The notes under the pieces were generated by a model. It saw nothing but the letters and a program-made list of their open reading frames with translations, was not told the origin of the DNA and made no database searches. The translations under genes and the position numbers were made by a program. This document shows, piece by piece, positions 18,255 to 27,169 of a DNA stretch of 64,000 nt. This DNA is from Brenneria bubanii (GTDB lineage Bacteria > Pseudomonadota > Gammaproteobacteria > Enterobacterales > Enterobacteriaceae): the NCBI RefSeq assembly GCF_022378355.1, contig NZ_JAKMAJ010000003.1, forward strand, positions 310,001 through 374,000, in the 5' to 3' direction. Each line of letters opens with the position of its first letter. Positions within the stretch are counted from its first letter, which is position 1.

Positions 18255-19069
18255 TGGTCGAAACATTACTTGAAGCCCGTAATCTGAGCAAAACGTTCCG
18301 TTACCGCACCGGTTTGTTTCGTCGTCAGCATGTCGAAGCGGTGAAGTCCGTCAGCTTTACCCTGCGCGAACGTCAGACGCTGGCGATCGTCGGCGAAAAT
18401 GGTTCCGGGAAATCCACGCTGGCAAAAATGCTGGCGGGCATGATCGCCCCCACGGAAGGCGAGCTGCTGATCGACGATCACCCGCTGCACTACGGCGATT
18501 ATGGCTATCGCAGCCAGCGAATCCGCATGATTTTTCAGGATGCCGGCAATGCTCTCAATCCCCGTCAGCGCATCGGGCAATTGCTGGATGTTCCGCTGCG
18601 GCTGAACACCGACCTCAGCGCCGAAGCGCGAGAGAAAGCCATCAACCTGACGCTGCAACAGGTCGGGCTGCGGCCGGACCACGCCTATTACTATCCCCAG
18701 GCGCTGGCGCCGGGCCAGAAGCAGCGCGTTGGCCTGGCGCGCGCGCTGATTCTGCAGCCCAAAGTCATCATCGCCGATGAAGTGCTGGGTTCGCTGGATA
18801 TGTCCATGCGCTCACAGATTATTAATCTGATGCTGGAACTGCAGGAAAAACACGGCATTTCTTATATCTATGTCACTCAGCATCTGGGCATGATGAAGCA
18901 CGTCAGCGATCAGATCCTGGTCATGCAGGCTGGTGAAGTGGTTGAACGCGGCGGCACCGCCGACGTTCTGGCTTCCCCGCTGCATGAGCTGACCAAGCGT
19001 CTGATCGCCAGCCATTTCGGCGAAGCGTTAAGCGCCGATGCCTGGCGCAGCGACGGCGCGCAGTTTTAA
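18254..19069 (+). CDS. sapF: Sap ABC transporter ATPase F
   Basis: A 271-residue ABC ATPase with Walker A GENGSGKSTLAK, an LAPGQKQRVGLARAL signature and Walker B VIIADEVLGSLD. I start it at the ATG at 18254, which overlaps the sapD stop (TGATG) and has GGAGG a few bases upstream; the frame is open further upstream inside sapD, but that is not needed. It is the last gene of the operon and is followed by a hairpin. Confidence 0.9.
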   Translation: MVETLLEARNLSKTFRYRTGLFRRQHVEAVKSVSFTLRERQTLAIVGENGSGKSTLAKMLAGMIAPTEGELLIDDHPLHYGDYGYRSQRIRMIFQDAGNALNPRQRIGQLLDVPLRLNTDLSAEAREKAINLTLQQVGLRPDHAYYYPQALAPGQKQRVGLARALILQPKVIIADEVLGSLDMSMRSQIINLMLELQEKHGISYIYVTQHLGMMKHVSDQILVMQAGEVVERGGTADVLASPLHELTKRLIASHFGEALSADAWRSDGAQF

Positions 19070-19086
19070 CTGTCCGGCCCGCGGAA

Positions 19087-19117
19087 TTTCAAGCCGCCCT
19101 GCGGCGACAGCTTGAAA
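19087..19117. repeat. Stem-loop after sapF (terminator or dispersed repeat)
   Basis: TTTCAAGC pairs with GCTTGAAA over 8 bp, and an inner CGCC/GGCG helix extends it. The T-tract is missing, so it may be a rho-dependent 3' end or an enterobacterial repeat-like palindrome. I saw no second copy in this window. Confidence 0.5.
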
Positions 19118-19274
19118 GACGGCGGAAAGGCTAAAAAAACGGCGATACTGCTTCGGAGTACCCTTCCAGGCTCCATACATGGTAGAATCGCGCGGTTTAT
19201 TCACCTCGATCATCATTAACGACTTAATTAAATTGCTGATGATTACAGCAACAATATTCACAAGGATTACTGCT

Positions 19275-20066
19275 ATGGGTTTTCTTACCGGTAAACGCAT
19301 TCTGGTCACTGGTGTTGCCAGTAACCGCTCCATTGCATTCGGTATCGCACAGGCAATGCACCGCGAAGGGGCTGAACTGGCGTTCACGTATCAAAATGAC
19401 AAATTAAAAGCGCGCGTTGAAGGCTTCGCCAACGAACTGGGCTCCAGTATTGTTCTGCCGTGCGATGTCGCTGAAGATGCAAGTATTGACGCGCTGTTCG
19501 TCGAACTGGCGAAAGTCTGGCCGAACTTCGATGGTTTTGTTCACTCCATCGCTTATGCGCCGGGCGACCAGCTTGATGGCGACTATGTGGATGCGGTAAG
19601 CCGCGAAGGCTTCAGCATCGCTCACGACATCAGCTCCTACAGTTTTGTGGCGATGGCGAAAGCCTGCCGCAAGATGCTGAATCCGAACTCCGCGCTGGTG
19701 ACCCTGTCCTATCTGGGTGCGGAACGCGCCATCCCTAACTATAACGTGATGGGTCTGGCAAAAGCGTCGCTGGAAGCGAACGTGCGTTATATGGCGAATG
19801 CCATGGGTGCTCAGGGCGTGCGTGTTAACGCCGTCTCCGCAGGCCCCATTCGTACGCTGGCCGCGTCAGGCATCAAAAACTTCAAGAAAATGCTGTCTCA
19901 CTGCGAAGCCGTTACGCCGATTCGCCGCGTCGTTACCATTGAGGATGTGGGTAATACCGCGGCATTCCTGTGTTCCGATCTGGCTGCCGGCATTTCCGGT
20001 GAAGTTCTGCACGTTGACGGCGGTTTTAACATCGCCGCGATGAACGAACTGGAACTGGACAGTTAA
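19275..20066 (+). CDS. fabI: Enoyl-ACP reductase I (NADH)
   Basis: A 263-residue short-chain dehydrogenase nearly identical to E. coli FabI. It reduces trans-2-enoyl-ACP in the last step of each fatty-acid elongation cycle and is the target of triclosan and isoniazid-like inhibitors. The active-site tyrosines and lysine are present in [19 protein letters not shown] (146, 156 and 163). Residue 93, glycine in E. coli, is alanine here ([10 protein letters not shown]). The start at 19275 has AAGGA 8 bases upstream; the longer frame from 19179 covers the promoter region. A strong hairpin follows the gene. Confidence 0.95.
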   Translation: MGFLTGKRILVTGVASNRSIAFGIAQAMHREGAELAFTYQNDKLKARVEGFANELGSSIVLPCDVAEDASIDALFVELAKVWPNFDGFVHSIAYAPGDQLDGDYVDAVSREGFSIAHDISSYSFVAMAKACRKMLNPNSALVTLSYLGAERAIPNYNVMGLAKASLEANVRYMANAMGAQGVRVNAVSAGPIRTLAASGIKNFKKMLSHCEAVTPIRRVVTIEDVGNTAAFLCSDLAAGISGEVLHVDGGFNIAAMNELELDS

Positions 20067-20072
20067 TCTGCC

Positions 20073-20105
20073 CGAGGGCCCCCGCCATGTTCGCGGGGGC
20101 CCTCG
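20073..20105 (+). terminator. fabI terminator hairpin
   Basis: CGAGGGCCCCCGC and its complement GCGGGGGCCCTCG form a 13-bp GC-rich stem with a 7-base loop. The downstream T content is modest (CCCTCTTTCG). Confidence 0.7.
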
Positions 20106-20168
20106 CCCTCTTTCGTTCCCTTCTGCATGCCTGATAAACCCTGTTGGTCGTTTGGCTCGTCAAAACAA

Positions 20169-20194
20169 AGACCTCAGGATTTCTCATGAGGTCT
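20169..20194. terminator. Bidirectional terminator between fabI and the GH31 gene
   Basis: AGACCTCA/TGAGGTCT form an 8-bp stem with a 10-base loop. T-rich sequence follows on the plus strand (GGTTTTTATT) and on the minus strand (TTGTTTTG), serving the minus-strand GH31 gene. Confidence 0.7.
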
Positions 20195-20202
20195 GGTTTT
20201 TA

Positions 20203-22566
20203 TTACAGCGTAAAAACAGCGGTCTGCACATCGTTGATGTACAGTTCCCGGCGCTCCCCGGCTGGCAGTCGAATCACCGCCTGGGTCCAGGCCGGAGCAA
20301 ATCGGCCTTCGCGGGTGAACCGAATGTCAATACGCCGACTATCGCTGACGATGTTCCAACGCAGCCATAGCGCATTGCCTTGCTGGAATTCCCAGCTCTC
20401 CCCATCGTCTTCAAACAGCAGTCCGCTGTCCTGGCCCGCGCCAATCGGCGGGAACAGCAGAAACTCGCGCTGAGTATCTTCTTCATGACGAACAAATGCG
20501 GTTCGAGCGGAAAGCGGGATCATCGCACCGGCGCGAATCACCAGAGGAAGACGTTCCAACGGCGCATCCAGCGTGATGGTTTGTCCGCCGCTGTACCACT
20601 GCCCTTGATAAAAGTCATACCACCCTTGTTCGCTGGCCGGCAGATAGACTTCGCGCTGCCGGTGACCCGGCTCCACCACGCTGGCCACCAGCACGTCGCG
20701 GCCTAACATAAAATCGTCGGTTTCGGCGAAAGTGGTTTCATCGTGTTCATGGTCGAGGAAGGTCGGGCGCAGCATCGGCTCATCCTCTGCGCTGGCGCGC
20801 CAGAACAGGGTATAAAGATAAGGCAGCAAGCGGTAACGTAACGCGATGGCGTTGCGAATCGCCGGCGTGGCCTCCGGGTACATCCAGGGCTCATTGACGG
20901 TGTGATCGTCATTCCATGAGTGAATGGTGAAGCGCGGGTGCATCACGCCATTCTGAACCCAACGCACAAACAGTTCGGCGTCAGGTTTATCCCCGGAGAA
21001 GCCGCCGACGTCGTGGCCGACATTATAAATGCCGGAAAGACTCATACCGACGCCCATGCGGGTGTTATAGCGCAAAGTTTGCCAATTGGTGCGGTTATCG
21101 CCGCTCCAGGTCTGAACATAGCGCTGCATGCCGGCGCAGCCGGAGCGGGAGATCAGATAAGGCCGCAGCTGAGGCGCAAAACGCTGCTGCGCTTCCAGCG
21201 AGGCGCGCATCATCAGCAATGGCATCAGCGGACGGATATTTTTGATCGCTATCGGGTCGCCGAAGCCATGGCAGCGCGCTTCGCCATCCCACACCTCGTA
21301 TTCATTATTATCGTTCCAGGTCGAATCGATGCCCTTCTGCAGCAGTTGCCGAGTGACGTTATCCTGCCACCAGGCCACCGTCGCCGGGTTGGTAAAGTCG
21401 AGGTGAGAGCCTTCATCATCCCAGAAACTGGAACGTTCCGGCGCATCAGACTCCGAATCGAGAATGAATAAGCCCTGCCGCGCGACCTCGGCGTATTTAG
21501 GGTGATCCTGCAACAGGCAGGGTTTGATATTGGCCGCCAGTTTTAAGCCTGCGTCATGAAATGATTTCGACATCACCTCCGGCTGCGGCACCTTGTCGTA
21601 ATTCCAGTTAAAAACATAGCGTTTATTGTTAATCGAGGTATAGCCGGACGACAGTTGAAAAGAGTCGCATGGAATATCATGCTGCCGGCATAGTTCGATA
21701 AACTTCATCAGCTGCCGCTGCGCATCCGGCGCGTCGGTGTAATGCATGGTCGAACCGCTATATCCCAGGCTCCATTTCGGCCCGAACAGCGTCTTGCCGG
21801 TCAGACGCACAAAGGCTTTGGTGACGTCCAGTACCCGCGATCCGAGGAAAAGATAATAATCCAGATCGCCCGCTTCGGCCTGATAACGGCGGTAAGCCTG
21901 GTGGTAGTTATCAATTTCGTTTCCCAAATCCAGCCAGGTGCTGCTCAGGTTGTCGTAAAACAGCCCGAAGCTGACGCCTTTGCGCCGGGTAATGGTAAAC
22001 GGAATGTGTTTATACAGCGGATCGGTGGCGGCGGCGTTATAGCCCATCGCATCCAGATTACGGAATTCGAACCGTCTGCCGTTGCGATTAAGATCGCCGG
22101 ATTTCTCGCCCAGGCCGTAATAGCGATCTTCGGCGAAACGGCGCTGATAGTGAGCGACGCCGTCGCCATGCATATTCAGCAGGTAAGCGCTGGTGGCGCG
22201 ATCGCTCGCCAGCGGTTGCCATTCACCCGCCGCATCAAGGTATTCCCAGGCCAGCCACAGCGGCTGATGAATGGTTACCCGCATACGCGCGGTAGTGACG
22301 CGCAGACCATCATTGTATTCTTCCAGCGAGAAGCCCGGCAGGCTGAATCCCTCGCAGCTTTCCCTGCAGCGCCCTTCCCAGTCCACATCCTGCTGCGGCG
22401 CAATGCTCCAGGTGCGTTTCAGCTGGAGCTCGCCATTCTGTTTGATCAACACCCGCCCCATATCCGGTTCCAGAATATACAAACGGAAAATGTGCTTTCC
22501 ATCGACCAACAGTTCGAGATGCTCTTGCGTCTGATGGCGAAATACCCAATTCTTCAGCGTTTTCAT
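20203..22566 (-). CDS. Alpha-glycosidase, GH31
   Basis: A 787-residue GH31 enzyme. An N-terminal beta-sandwich is followed by the catalytic barrel, with the nucleophile aspartate at about 419 in WNDNNE and the acid/base aspartate at about 490 in SGDNRTNW; the sugar-binding segment FTIHSWNDDH follows. It lacks a signal peptide, so it is cytosolic and hydrolyses a terminal alpha-linked sugar from an imported glycoside. GH31 covers alpha-glucosidases, alpha-xylosidases and sulfoquinovosidases; WNDNNE favours an alpha-glucosidase but the substrate cannot be fixed by eye. It is downstream of the MFS gene in the same operon, 36 bases apart. Confidence 0.85.
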   Translation of the reverse strand: MKTLKNWVFRHQTQEHLELLVDGKHIFRLYILEPDMGRVLIKQNGELQLKRTWSIAPQQDVDWEGRCRESCEGFSLPGFSLEEYNDGLRVTTARMRVTIHQPLWLAWEYLDAAGEWQPLASDRATSAYLLNMHGDGVAHYQRRFAEDRYYGLGEKSGDLNRNGRRFEFRNLDAMGYNAAATDPLYKHIPFTITRRKGVSFGLFYDNLSSTWLDLGNEIDNYHQAYRRYQAEAGDLDYYLFLGSRVLDVTKAFVRLTGKTLFGPKWSLGYSGSTMHYTDAPDAQRQLMKFIELCRQHDIPCDSFQLSSGYTSINNKRYVFNWNYDKVPQPEVMSKSFHDAGLKLAANIKPCLLQDHPKYAEVARQGLFILDSESDAPERSSFWDDEGSHLDFTNPATVAWWQDNVTRQLLQKGIDSTWNDNNEYEVWDGEARCHGFGDPIAIKNIRPLMPLLMMRASLEAQQRFAPQLRPYLISRSGCAGMQRYVQTWSGDNRTNWQTLRYNTRMGVGMSLSGIYNVGHDVGGFSGDKPDAELFVRWVQNGVMHPRFTIHSWNDDHTVNEPWMYPEATPAIRNAIALRYRLLPYLYTLFWRASAEDEPMLRPTFLDHEHDETTFAETDDFMLGRDVLVASVVEPGHRQREVYLPASEQGWYDFYQGQWYSGGQTITLDAPLERLPLVIRAGAMIPLSARTAFVRHEEDTQREFLLFPPIGAGQDSGLLFEDDGESWEFQQGNALWLRWNIVSDSRRIDIRFTREGRFAPAWTQAVIRLPAGERRELYINDVQTAVFTL

Positions 22567-22602
22567 ACAGCGTCCTTTTCAGGATAATTAACGAAAATAA
22601 AA

Positions 22603-23910
22603 TTAAACTCGACGCGCTTTCTGCCGGCGTTCGGCGATAAAGGCAATCAGGAATACCGCGCCGATCAGGTCGAAAAAGCCCATGGCGATAAACAGCGGAT
22701 TAAAACCGATGCTGTCCGCGGTGACGCCGATCAACAGGGAAAACAGGAAACTGGCGATCCAGGCGAAAGAGCCGCGCATACCGTTAACCGTGGCCATCTG
22801 CCCTTTATCAAAAGATTCCACCACCAGCGCGCTTAGCATGCAGGAGATCACCTGGTGCCCGAATCCGCCGATGGAAATCAGCAGGATCGCCAGCCAGGGA
22901 TCCTGAGCGATGGCGACCAACGCCAGCGATAGCATCAGGAATGCGCCGGTCACCGAACTGGCGACGATTGAATTGACTCGCGTACAGCCGAACCAACGGG
23001 TATACAAACGCGTAAGGTAGCCGCTGGCGACGCTGCCGAGATCGGCGGCCAGGAACGGCAGCCAGGCAAACATGGCGATTTGTTTAAGATCCATACCGCG
23101 TTCGCTGGCCAGGTAGAGCGGAACCCAGAAGCTGAGCACCGCCCAGGCAGGCTCGGCCATGAACGCCGGAATGGCGATACCATAAAAACGTTTGTTTTTA
23201 GAGACGGTTTTCAGCGCGGTGAAAAAAGGCAGCTTAACCGGCGCTGGCTCGTTATCCTGACGGATAAAGTCCAGCTCTTCACTGCTTAAATTGGGATGTT
23301 TGGCCGGGTCATGATAGAACAACCACCACAACACTACCCACAGCATCGCCAGCGCGCCGGTAAACATAAATGCGCCCTGCCAGCCGAAATTAACATGGGC
23401 GATAACGATAATCGGCGGCGCCAGCATCGCGCCGACGGAAAATCCGACACCCGCCCAACCCGCAGCGATCGGGCGTTCCTTTTTAGGGAACCACTCACCA
23501 ATGGTCTTGGCGTTGGCGGGGGTGGCCGCCGCTTCGGAAGCCCCCATAAAGAAGCGCAGGATCGCAAGATGCAGCCAGCTTCCGGCGCCGGCATGCAGCA
23601 TGCACATCAACGCCCAGACCAGAGCGCAGACCAGAAAGCCGATCTTTAAGCCGATAACGTCGATCAGCCAGCCGCAAAGCGGCTGGAAAATGGTGTAGGC
23701 CAGTTGGAAGGCGCCGACAATCCACGAGTATTGTTCGGTGGTGATATTTAGGCTGGTTTTCAATTCCGGGGCTAAAATACCCAGGGAATTACGGGTGATG
23801 TAGTTAACGGTCACGCCGAGCAAAAACAACGACAGCACCCACCAGCGAAGATTCCTGAATTTACGCTTTCCCTTTACGCCGTCAGATGGCTGATTAATAT
23901 CGATACTCAT
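22603..23910 (-). CDS. MFS transporter, anion:cation symporter (ExuT-like) family
   Basis: A 435-residue transporter with about twelve spans. N-terminal features VNYITRNSLGILAPELK and the loop GWLIDVIGLKIGF are typical of the ACS/hexuronate transporter group. It likely imports the glycoside or sugar acid processed by the GH31 enzyme encoded next. AAGGAG lies six bases before the ATG at 23910; a longer frame to 23991 is unnecessary. It is divergent from the LacI gene, whose product probably controls it. Confidence 0.8.
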   Translation of the reverse strand: MSIDINQPSDGVKGKRKFRNLRWWVLSLFLLGVTVNYITRNSLGILAPELKTSLNITTEQYSWIVGAFQLAYTIFQPLCGWLIDVIGLKIGFLVCALVWALMCMLHAGAGSWLHLAILRFFMGASEAAATPANAKTIGEWFPKKERPIAAGWAGVGFSVGAMLAPPIIVIAHVNFGWQGAFMFTGALAMLWVVLWWLFYHDPAKHPNLSSEELDFIRQDNEPAPVKLPFFTALKTVSKNKRFYGIAIPAFMAEPAWAVLSFWVPLYLASERGMDLKQIAMFAWLPFLAADLGSVASGYLTRLYTRWFGCTRVNSIVASSVTGAFLMLSLALVAIAQDPWLAILLISIGGFGHQVISCMLSALVVESFDKGQMATVNGMRGSFAWIASFLFSLLIGVTADSIGFNPLFIAMGFFDLIGAVFLIAFIAERRQKARRV

Positions 23911-24230
23911 TATGAACTCCTTGCAAGGAGATAAGGTTATATTGGCCTGATATGTCAATGCGTATTTTTGTTTTTCCCTGCGCTCGATCACATCAATTTA
24001 TTTATCTATTTGTATTTATTAACTTTAAATAAAAACCCAGTTACCCAATTGGCGGTAATTGGTTTACCAAAATAAAACTAGAGCAATTAAAAACAACGCG
24101 ACACTCACTTTTTTGCAAGGATTTTCATGGTACGCTCAAAATGATATCAATCCGGCCGATTGAACCTATCCTGGCAGGGTTTGCTTGTTATGAAAATTTT
24201 GTCATTTGCTAAGTTGAACGAGATCACAAA
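23911..24230. promoter_or_regulatory. Divergent control region of the MFS-GH31 operon and LacI gene
   Basis: A 320-bp AT-rich region. At 24041-24068 it holds three half-sites TTACC, GGTAA, TTACC (24041, 24054, 24064) with AATTGG repeated between them, a plausible repressor target. At 24213-24228 GTTGAACGAGATCACA matches the CRP consensus at 12 of 16 positions but abuts the lacI-type gene's start codon, so it would act mainly on that gene. No gene lies here. Confidence 0.45.
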
Positions 24231-25301
24231 ATGAAAAGAAACTTGAAAATACGGGAAATTTCCACGCAAACCGGGTTATCAATCAGTACGGTTTCGCGCG
24301 TATTGTCTGGTAAGGCCAATACTAGCGAATCGGCCAAAAAACGCATTCTCGACTGCGCTCGCCAGTACGGCGTGCTGAATAATCTGGTGACCGGACGCCT
24401 GCTATTGAACGGATTGATGGTGTTTGCGCCTCAGCGGGCATTTGACGTGCGGTCTGACATCTTTTATCACAAAGTGATCCAAAGCATTATTGACGCGCTG
24501 GCGCCTCATGAGGTTCGCCTGCGCTACTGCGGCCTGGACGAAAATGACAGTGACGTACCGCTATTTTTGGAAAAAATGGGCGATCCGGATACCGAAGCGG
24601 CGATATTCATCGGCATTGACGATCCCTATATTCACTCTCTGGCGGCGGATATGGGCAAACCCTGCATCTTGATTAACTGCATCGATCGCAAGATGAAACT
24701 GCCCGGCGTGGCGCCAGACCATCGCTTGATCGGCGAACATTCGGCCAATTATCTCTTTGAACAGGGGCATCGGGATATGCTGAGCCTTCTGTGCCTGCGG
24801 CGCTATACTATGGAGCTGCGGCTGGCCGGGATCCGCGATGCTTATCAGAACCATAATCTGCCGTTCGTCGATCAGGATAATTTGCTGGCGATACAAAATT
24901 TCAGCGCCGCCGAGTCTGAACAGGCGGTTACCGAGTTTCTGGCGCATTGTCCGATCGAGAAAAGACCGACGGCCATTTTGGCGGGCGGCGATTTTATCGC
25001 GGTAGGCGCAGTGAATGCGCTGAATCAGGCGGGATTAGCCGTACCGCAGGATATATCGGTGATGAGTATGGACGGATTCAATCTGGCATCGATTCATGAC
25101 ATCCCGCTGACTTCGGTACATGTTCCACGCGAAGAGTTGGGCGAGGAAGCGGTTCGGCAACTGCAATACCTGTTGATGCGCCCGGATGCCCCCATAGGCA
25201 ACCTGTTGTTGAACGGCAAACTGATTATACGCGACTCGGTCAGGCGCATTCGCCCCAGCACGGCGCATTCACCGGTACAGAAAGATAACCTTTACGATTA
25301 A
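24231..25301 (+). CDS. LacI/GalR-family repressor
   Basis: A 356-residue regulator with an N-terminal helix-turn-helix (KIREISTQTGLSISTVSRVLSGKANTSESAKKRIL, residues 6-40) and a periplasmic-binding-protein-like effector domain. This ends with the usual ISVMSMDGFNLASIHDIPLTSVHVP region. It is divergent from the MFS-GH31 operon and most likely represses it in response to an imported sugar. The hinge after the DNA-binding domain (YGVLNNLVTGRLLLNG) departs from the common YxPNxxAR form. It is not the sucrose repressor by location, since csc lies 14 kb away. Confidence 0.85.
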   Translation: MKRNLKIREISTQTGLSISTVSRVLSGKANTSESAKKRILDCARQYGVLNNLVTGRLLLNGLMVFAPQRAFDVRSDIFYHKVIQSIIDALAPHEVRLRYCGLDENDSDVPLFLEKMGDPDTEAAIFIGIDDPYIHSLAADMGKPCILINCIDRKMKLPGVAPDHRLIGEHSANYLFEQGHRDMLSLLCLRRYTMELRLAGIRDAYQNHNLPFVDQDNLLAIQNFSAAESEQAVTEFLAHCPIEKRPTAILAGGDFIAVGAVNALNQAGLAVPQDISVMSMDGFNLASIHDIPLTSVHVPREELGEEAVRQLQYLLMRPDAPIGNLLLNGKLIIRDSVRRIRPSTAHSPVQKDNLYD

Positions 25302-25359
25302 AAGCCACCGGCTCATTGCGTCTGAATAACCGACGCGTTACGCCAAACCAGGCTGCTGG

Positions 25360-26277
25360 CTAATCATCCGCCGCATCCTGATTATTGAGCAGCCACTGTT
25401 GGGCTTCATCGAAAAAATTCTGCGCCGCCGGCGTGGCTCGCCCTGCCGGGGCCACCACGATAGCCGGACGCCGTTGCATCGTCGGCAGCGTAATCGCCCG
25501 CTGGCTCAAGGCCGGCGTCATTCCCGCCAGCATACTGCCGCGCGGCACCAGCGCGCAGCCCAGGCCGATAAACACGCTTTGTATCTGTTGCAGAATCGAA
25601 CTGCTCTCTATTTTCACCCGGGGCGTCATATTCGCCGCGCGAAAGTGCGTATCCAGATAACGGCGGAAATAACGACTGGACTCAGCCAGACATAGCGGCA
25701 ACGCCGATAAATCGCTTAACGCCAGCGGCTCATCGCCCGTCAACTGGGGGAAATGCCTCGGGTGAAAGAGCACGTCGACCCTCTGCTCGGCGAGGTTGGC
25801 CACCTGAAAATGCCATTCCTGCAACATCGCAAGCTCAAAAAAACCGATGCCGACATCGACGGAATGAGCATGCAGCGCTTCTAATAGGCGATCGGCGCTG
25901 AACAGCGATATCTGGAAATCCAGTTCGGGATAAACCTGCGCGACGGCCGCCAGCAATCGCGGCAGCGCAATGCTGCTTTGGGGAACCGAGCCGATGCGCA
26001 ACACGCCCCTGGAGCCCTGCTTCAACGCGGCGACTTCCAGCTTAAGCCCTTGATAAACGGAAACGATTTCGCGCGCCCAGGCCAGCACCCGCTCGCCCTC
26101 CGCGGTGAAACCTTCAAAATTATTTCCCCGGTTAATCAGCGCCAGATCCAACTCACGCTCCAGGTTTTTCAAGCGCATGGAAAGCGTCGGCTGACTCACG
26201 AAGCTCGCCTCGGCCGCCCGGCCGAAGTGGCGTTCTTTTTCCAGGTTGCAGAGATAAATAAGCTGTTTTATATCCAT
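25360..26277 (-). CDS. LysR-family transcriptional regulator
   Basis: A 305-residue LysR regulator starting MDIKQLIYLCNLEKERHFGRAAEASFVSQPTLSMRLKNLE, a classical winged HTH, followed by a substrate-binding domain. The N-terminus resembles LysR proteins associated with formate-dehydrogenase-like or YdeP-like oxidoreductases; such a gene lies 4 kb away (30377), separated by the PTS locus. It is divergent from the GntR gene (138-bp gap). The true target is unknown. Confidence 0.8.
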   Translation of the reverse strand: MDIKQLIYLCNLEKERHFGRAAEASFVSQPTLSMRLKNLERELDLALINRGNNFEGFTAEGERVLAWAREIVSVYQGLKLEVAALKQGSRGVLRIGSVPQSSIALPRLLAAVAQVYPELDFQISLFSADRLLEALHAHSVDVGIGFFELAMLQEWHFQVANLAEQRVDVLFHPRHFPQLTGDEPLALSDLSALPLCLAESSRYFRRYLDTHFRAANMTPRVKIESSSILQQIQSVFIGLGCALVPRGSMLAGMTPALSQRAITLPTMQRRPAIVVAPAGRATPAAQNFFDEAQQWLLNNQDAADD

Positions 26278-26353
26278 AGCCAGATTCTATCGTGGGGAAG
26301 TCTTACGTATATTAATGCACACTTTTAATGATGATGCCGAACGGAACGAACGC

Positions 26354-26363
26354 TTGTCTAGAT
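26354..26363. promoter_or_regulatory. HutC/GntR-type operator candidate before the GntR gene
   Basis: TTGTCTAGAT includes GTCTAGAT, one base off the HutC-subfamily core GT(A/C)TA(T/G)AC, 53 bases before the GntR start. The octamer TTGTCTAG recurs, inverted, in front of the PTS gene, suggesting autoregulation and shared control. Confidence 0.45.
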
Positions 26364-26415
26364 AACTACCCATCTATACTATCTGGATTGATAAGCCCAA
26401 CGGGAGAATGACGAC

Positions 26416-27165
26416 ATGATTGATAAACATTCCTTTATCCCTTTTTATCTGCAAATTGAGCAGATATTGAGTCGTCAGATACGAGAAAATGCGCTGAGGC
26501 CGGGTGATCCGCTGCCTACCGAAGCGGAAATGTGTCAACAATATCAGGTTTCGCGCATGACGGCGCGCAAGGCAGTCGATTATCTGGTCAGACAAGGCCT
26601 GGTAGAGCGCTTTCGCGGCCGGGGAACCTTTGTCGCCCAACCGGATACGCAAGTCAAAGTGCAACTACCGCTGGATCAACACCTCACATCCAGCGAAGTA
26701 GCCAGCAGTTCCCAGCGCAAAATCGTCAATCAACTGCTGCATTTTTCGCAGCAACCGGCAACGCATGATATCGCAGCCGCGCTGCATCTTGCTGACAATA
26801 CGCCGGTTCACTACATGGTGCGCCTGCGTTTGATTGACGGAACGCCATTCGTCTATGAACAGTCCTGGATGAATCTGGCGCGCTTCCCCGACCTGAACGA
26901 GCAGGCGCTCAGCCAATCCAAATACGCCTACCTTAAATCGAAAGGCTACGATGCCGTCGGCAGTCACAAAGAGATATTTGCCGAGTTGCCCTCTTCTGAA
27001 GTGCGTGAAGCGCTCGGGCTGGCGCGCGATGAGCCGGTGCTGCGCGCCAGCGTAGTTGCTTTCTTCGCTAACGACCTTCCTTTCGAACTGTCGAATGTTT
27101 ATTACAATCAGCGGCGCTACACCTTTACGCTTGATGCGCCGCTGCGCCCTTTGTTAGCGCTATAG
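26416..27165 (+). CDS. GntR-family (HutC/UTRA) regulator of the alpha-glucoside PTS locus
   Basis: A 249-residue protein. A winged HTH (about 1-72: IPFYLQIEQILSRQIREN, then LPTEAEMCQQYQVSRMTARKAVDYL) is joined to a UTRA effector domain (about 90-240). UTRA GntR proteins bind sugar phosphates or related small molecules and repress neighbouring catabolic genes. It faces the GH4/PTS pair tail to tail (4-bp gap to the GH4 stop). A perfect HutC-type operator lies before the PTS gene at 30184, supporting the assignment. Confidence 0.82.
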   Translation: MIDKHSFIPFYLQIEQILSRQIRENALRPGDPLPTEAEMCQQYQVSRMTARKAVDYLVRQGLVERFRGRGTFVAQPDTQVKVQLPLDQHLTSSEVASSSQRKIVNQLLHFSQQPATHDIAAALHLADNTPVHYMVRLRLIDGTPFVYEQSWMNLARFPDLNEQALSQSKYAYLKSKGYDAVGSHKEIFAELPSSEVREALGLARDEPVLRASVVAFFANDLPFELSNVYYNQRRYTFTLDAPLRPLLAL

Positions 27166-27169
27166 GGAC

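Noticed and set aside
24231-25301. LacI-family gene as the missing sucrose repressor CscR
   Set aside because: It is 14 kb from csc, divergent from an MFS-GH31 operon, and GTTAACGTTAAC does not occur beside it.
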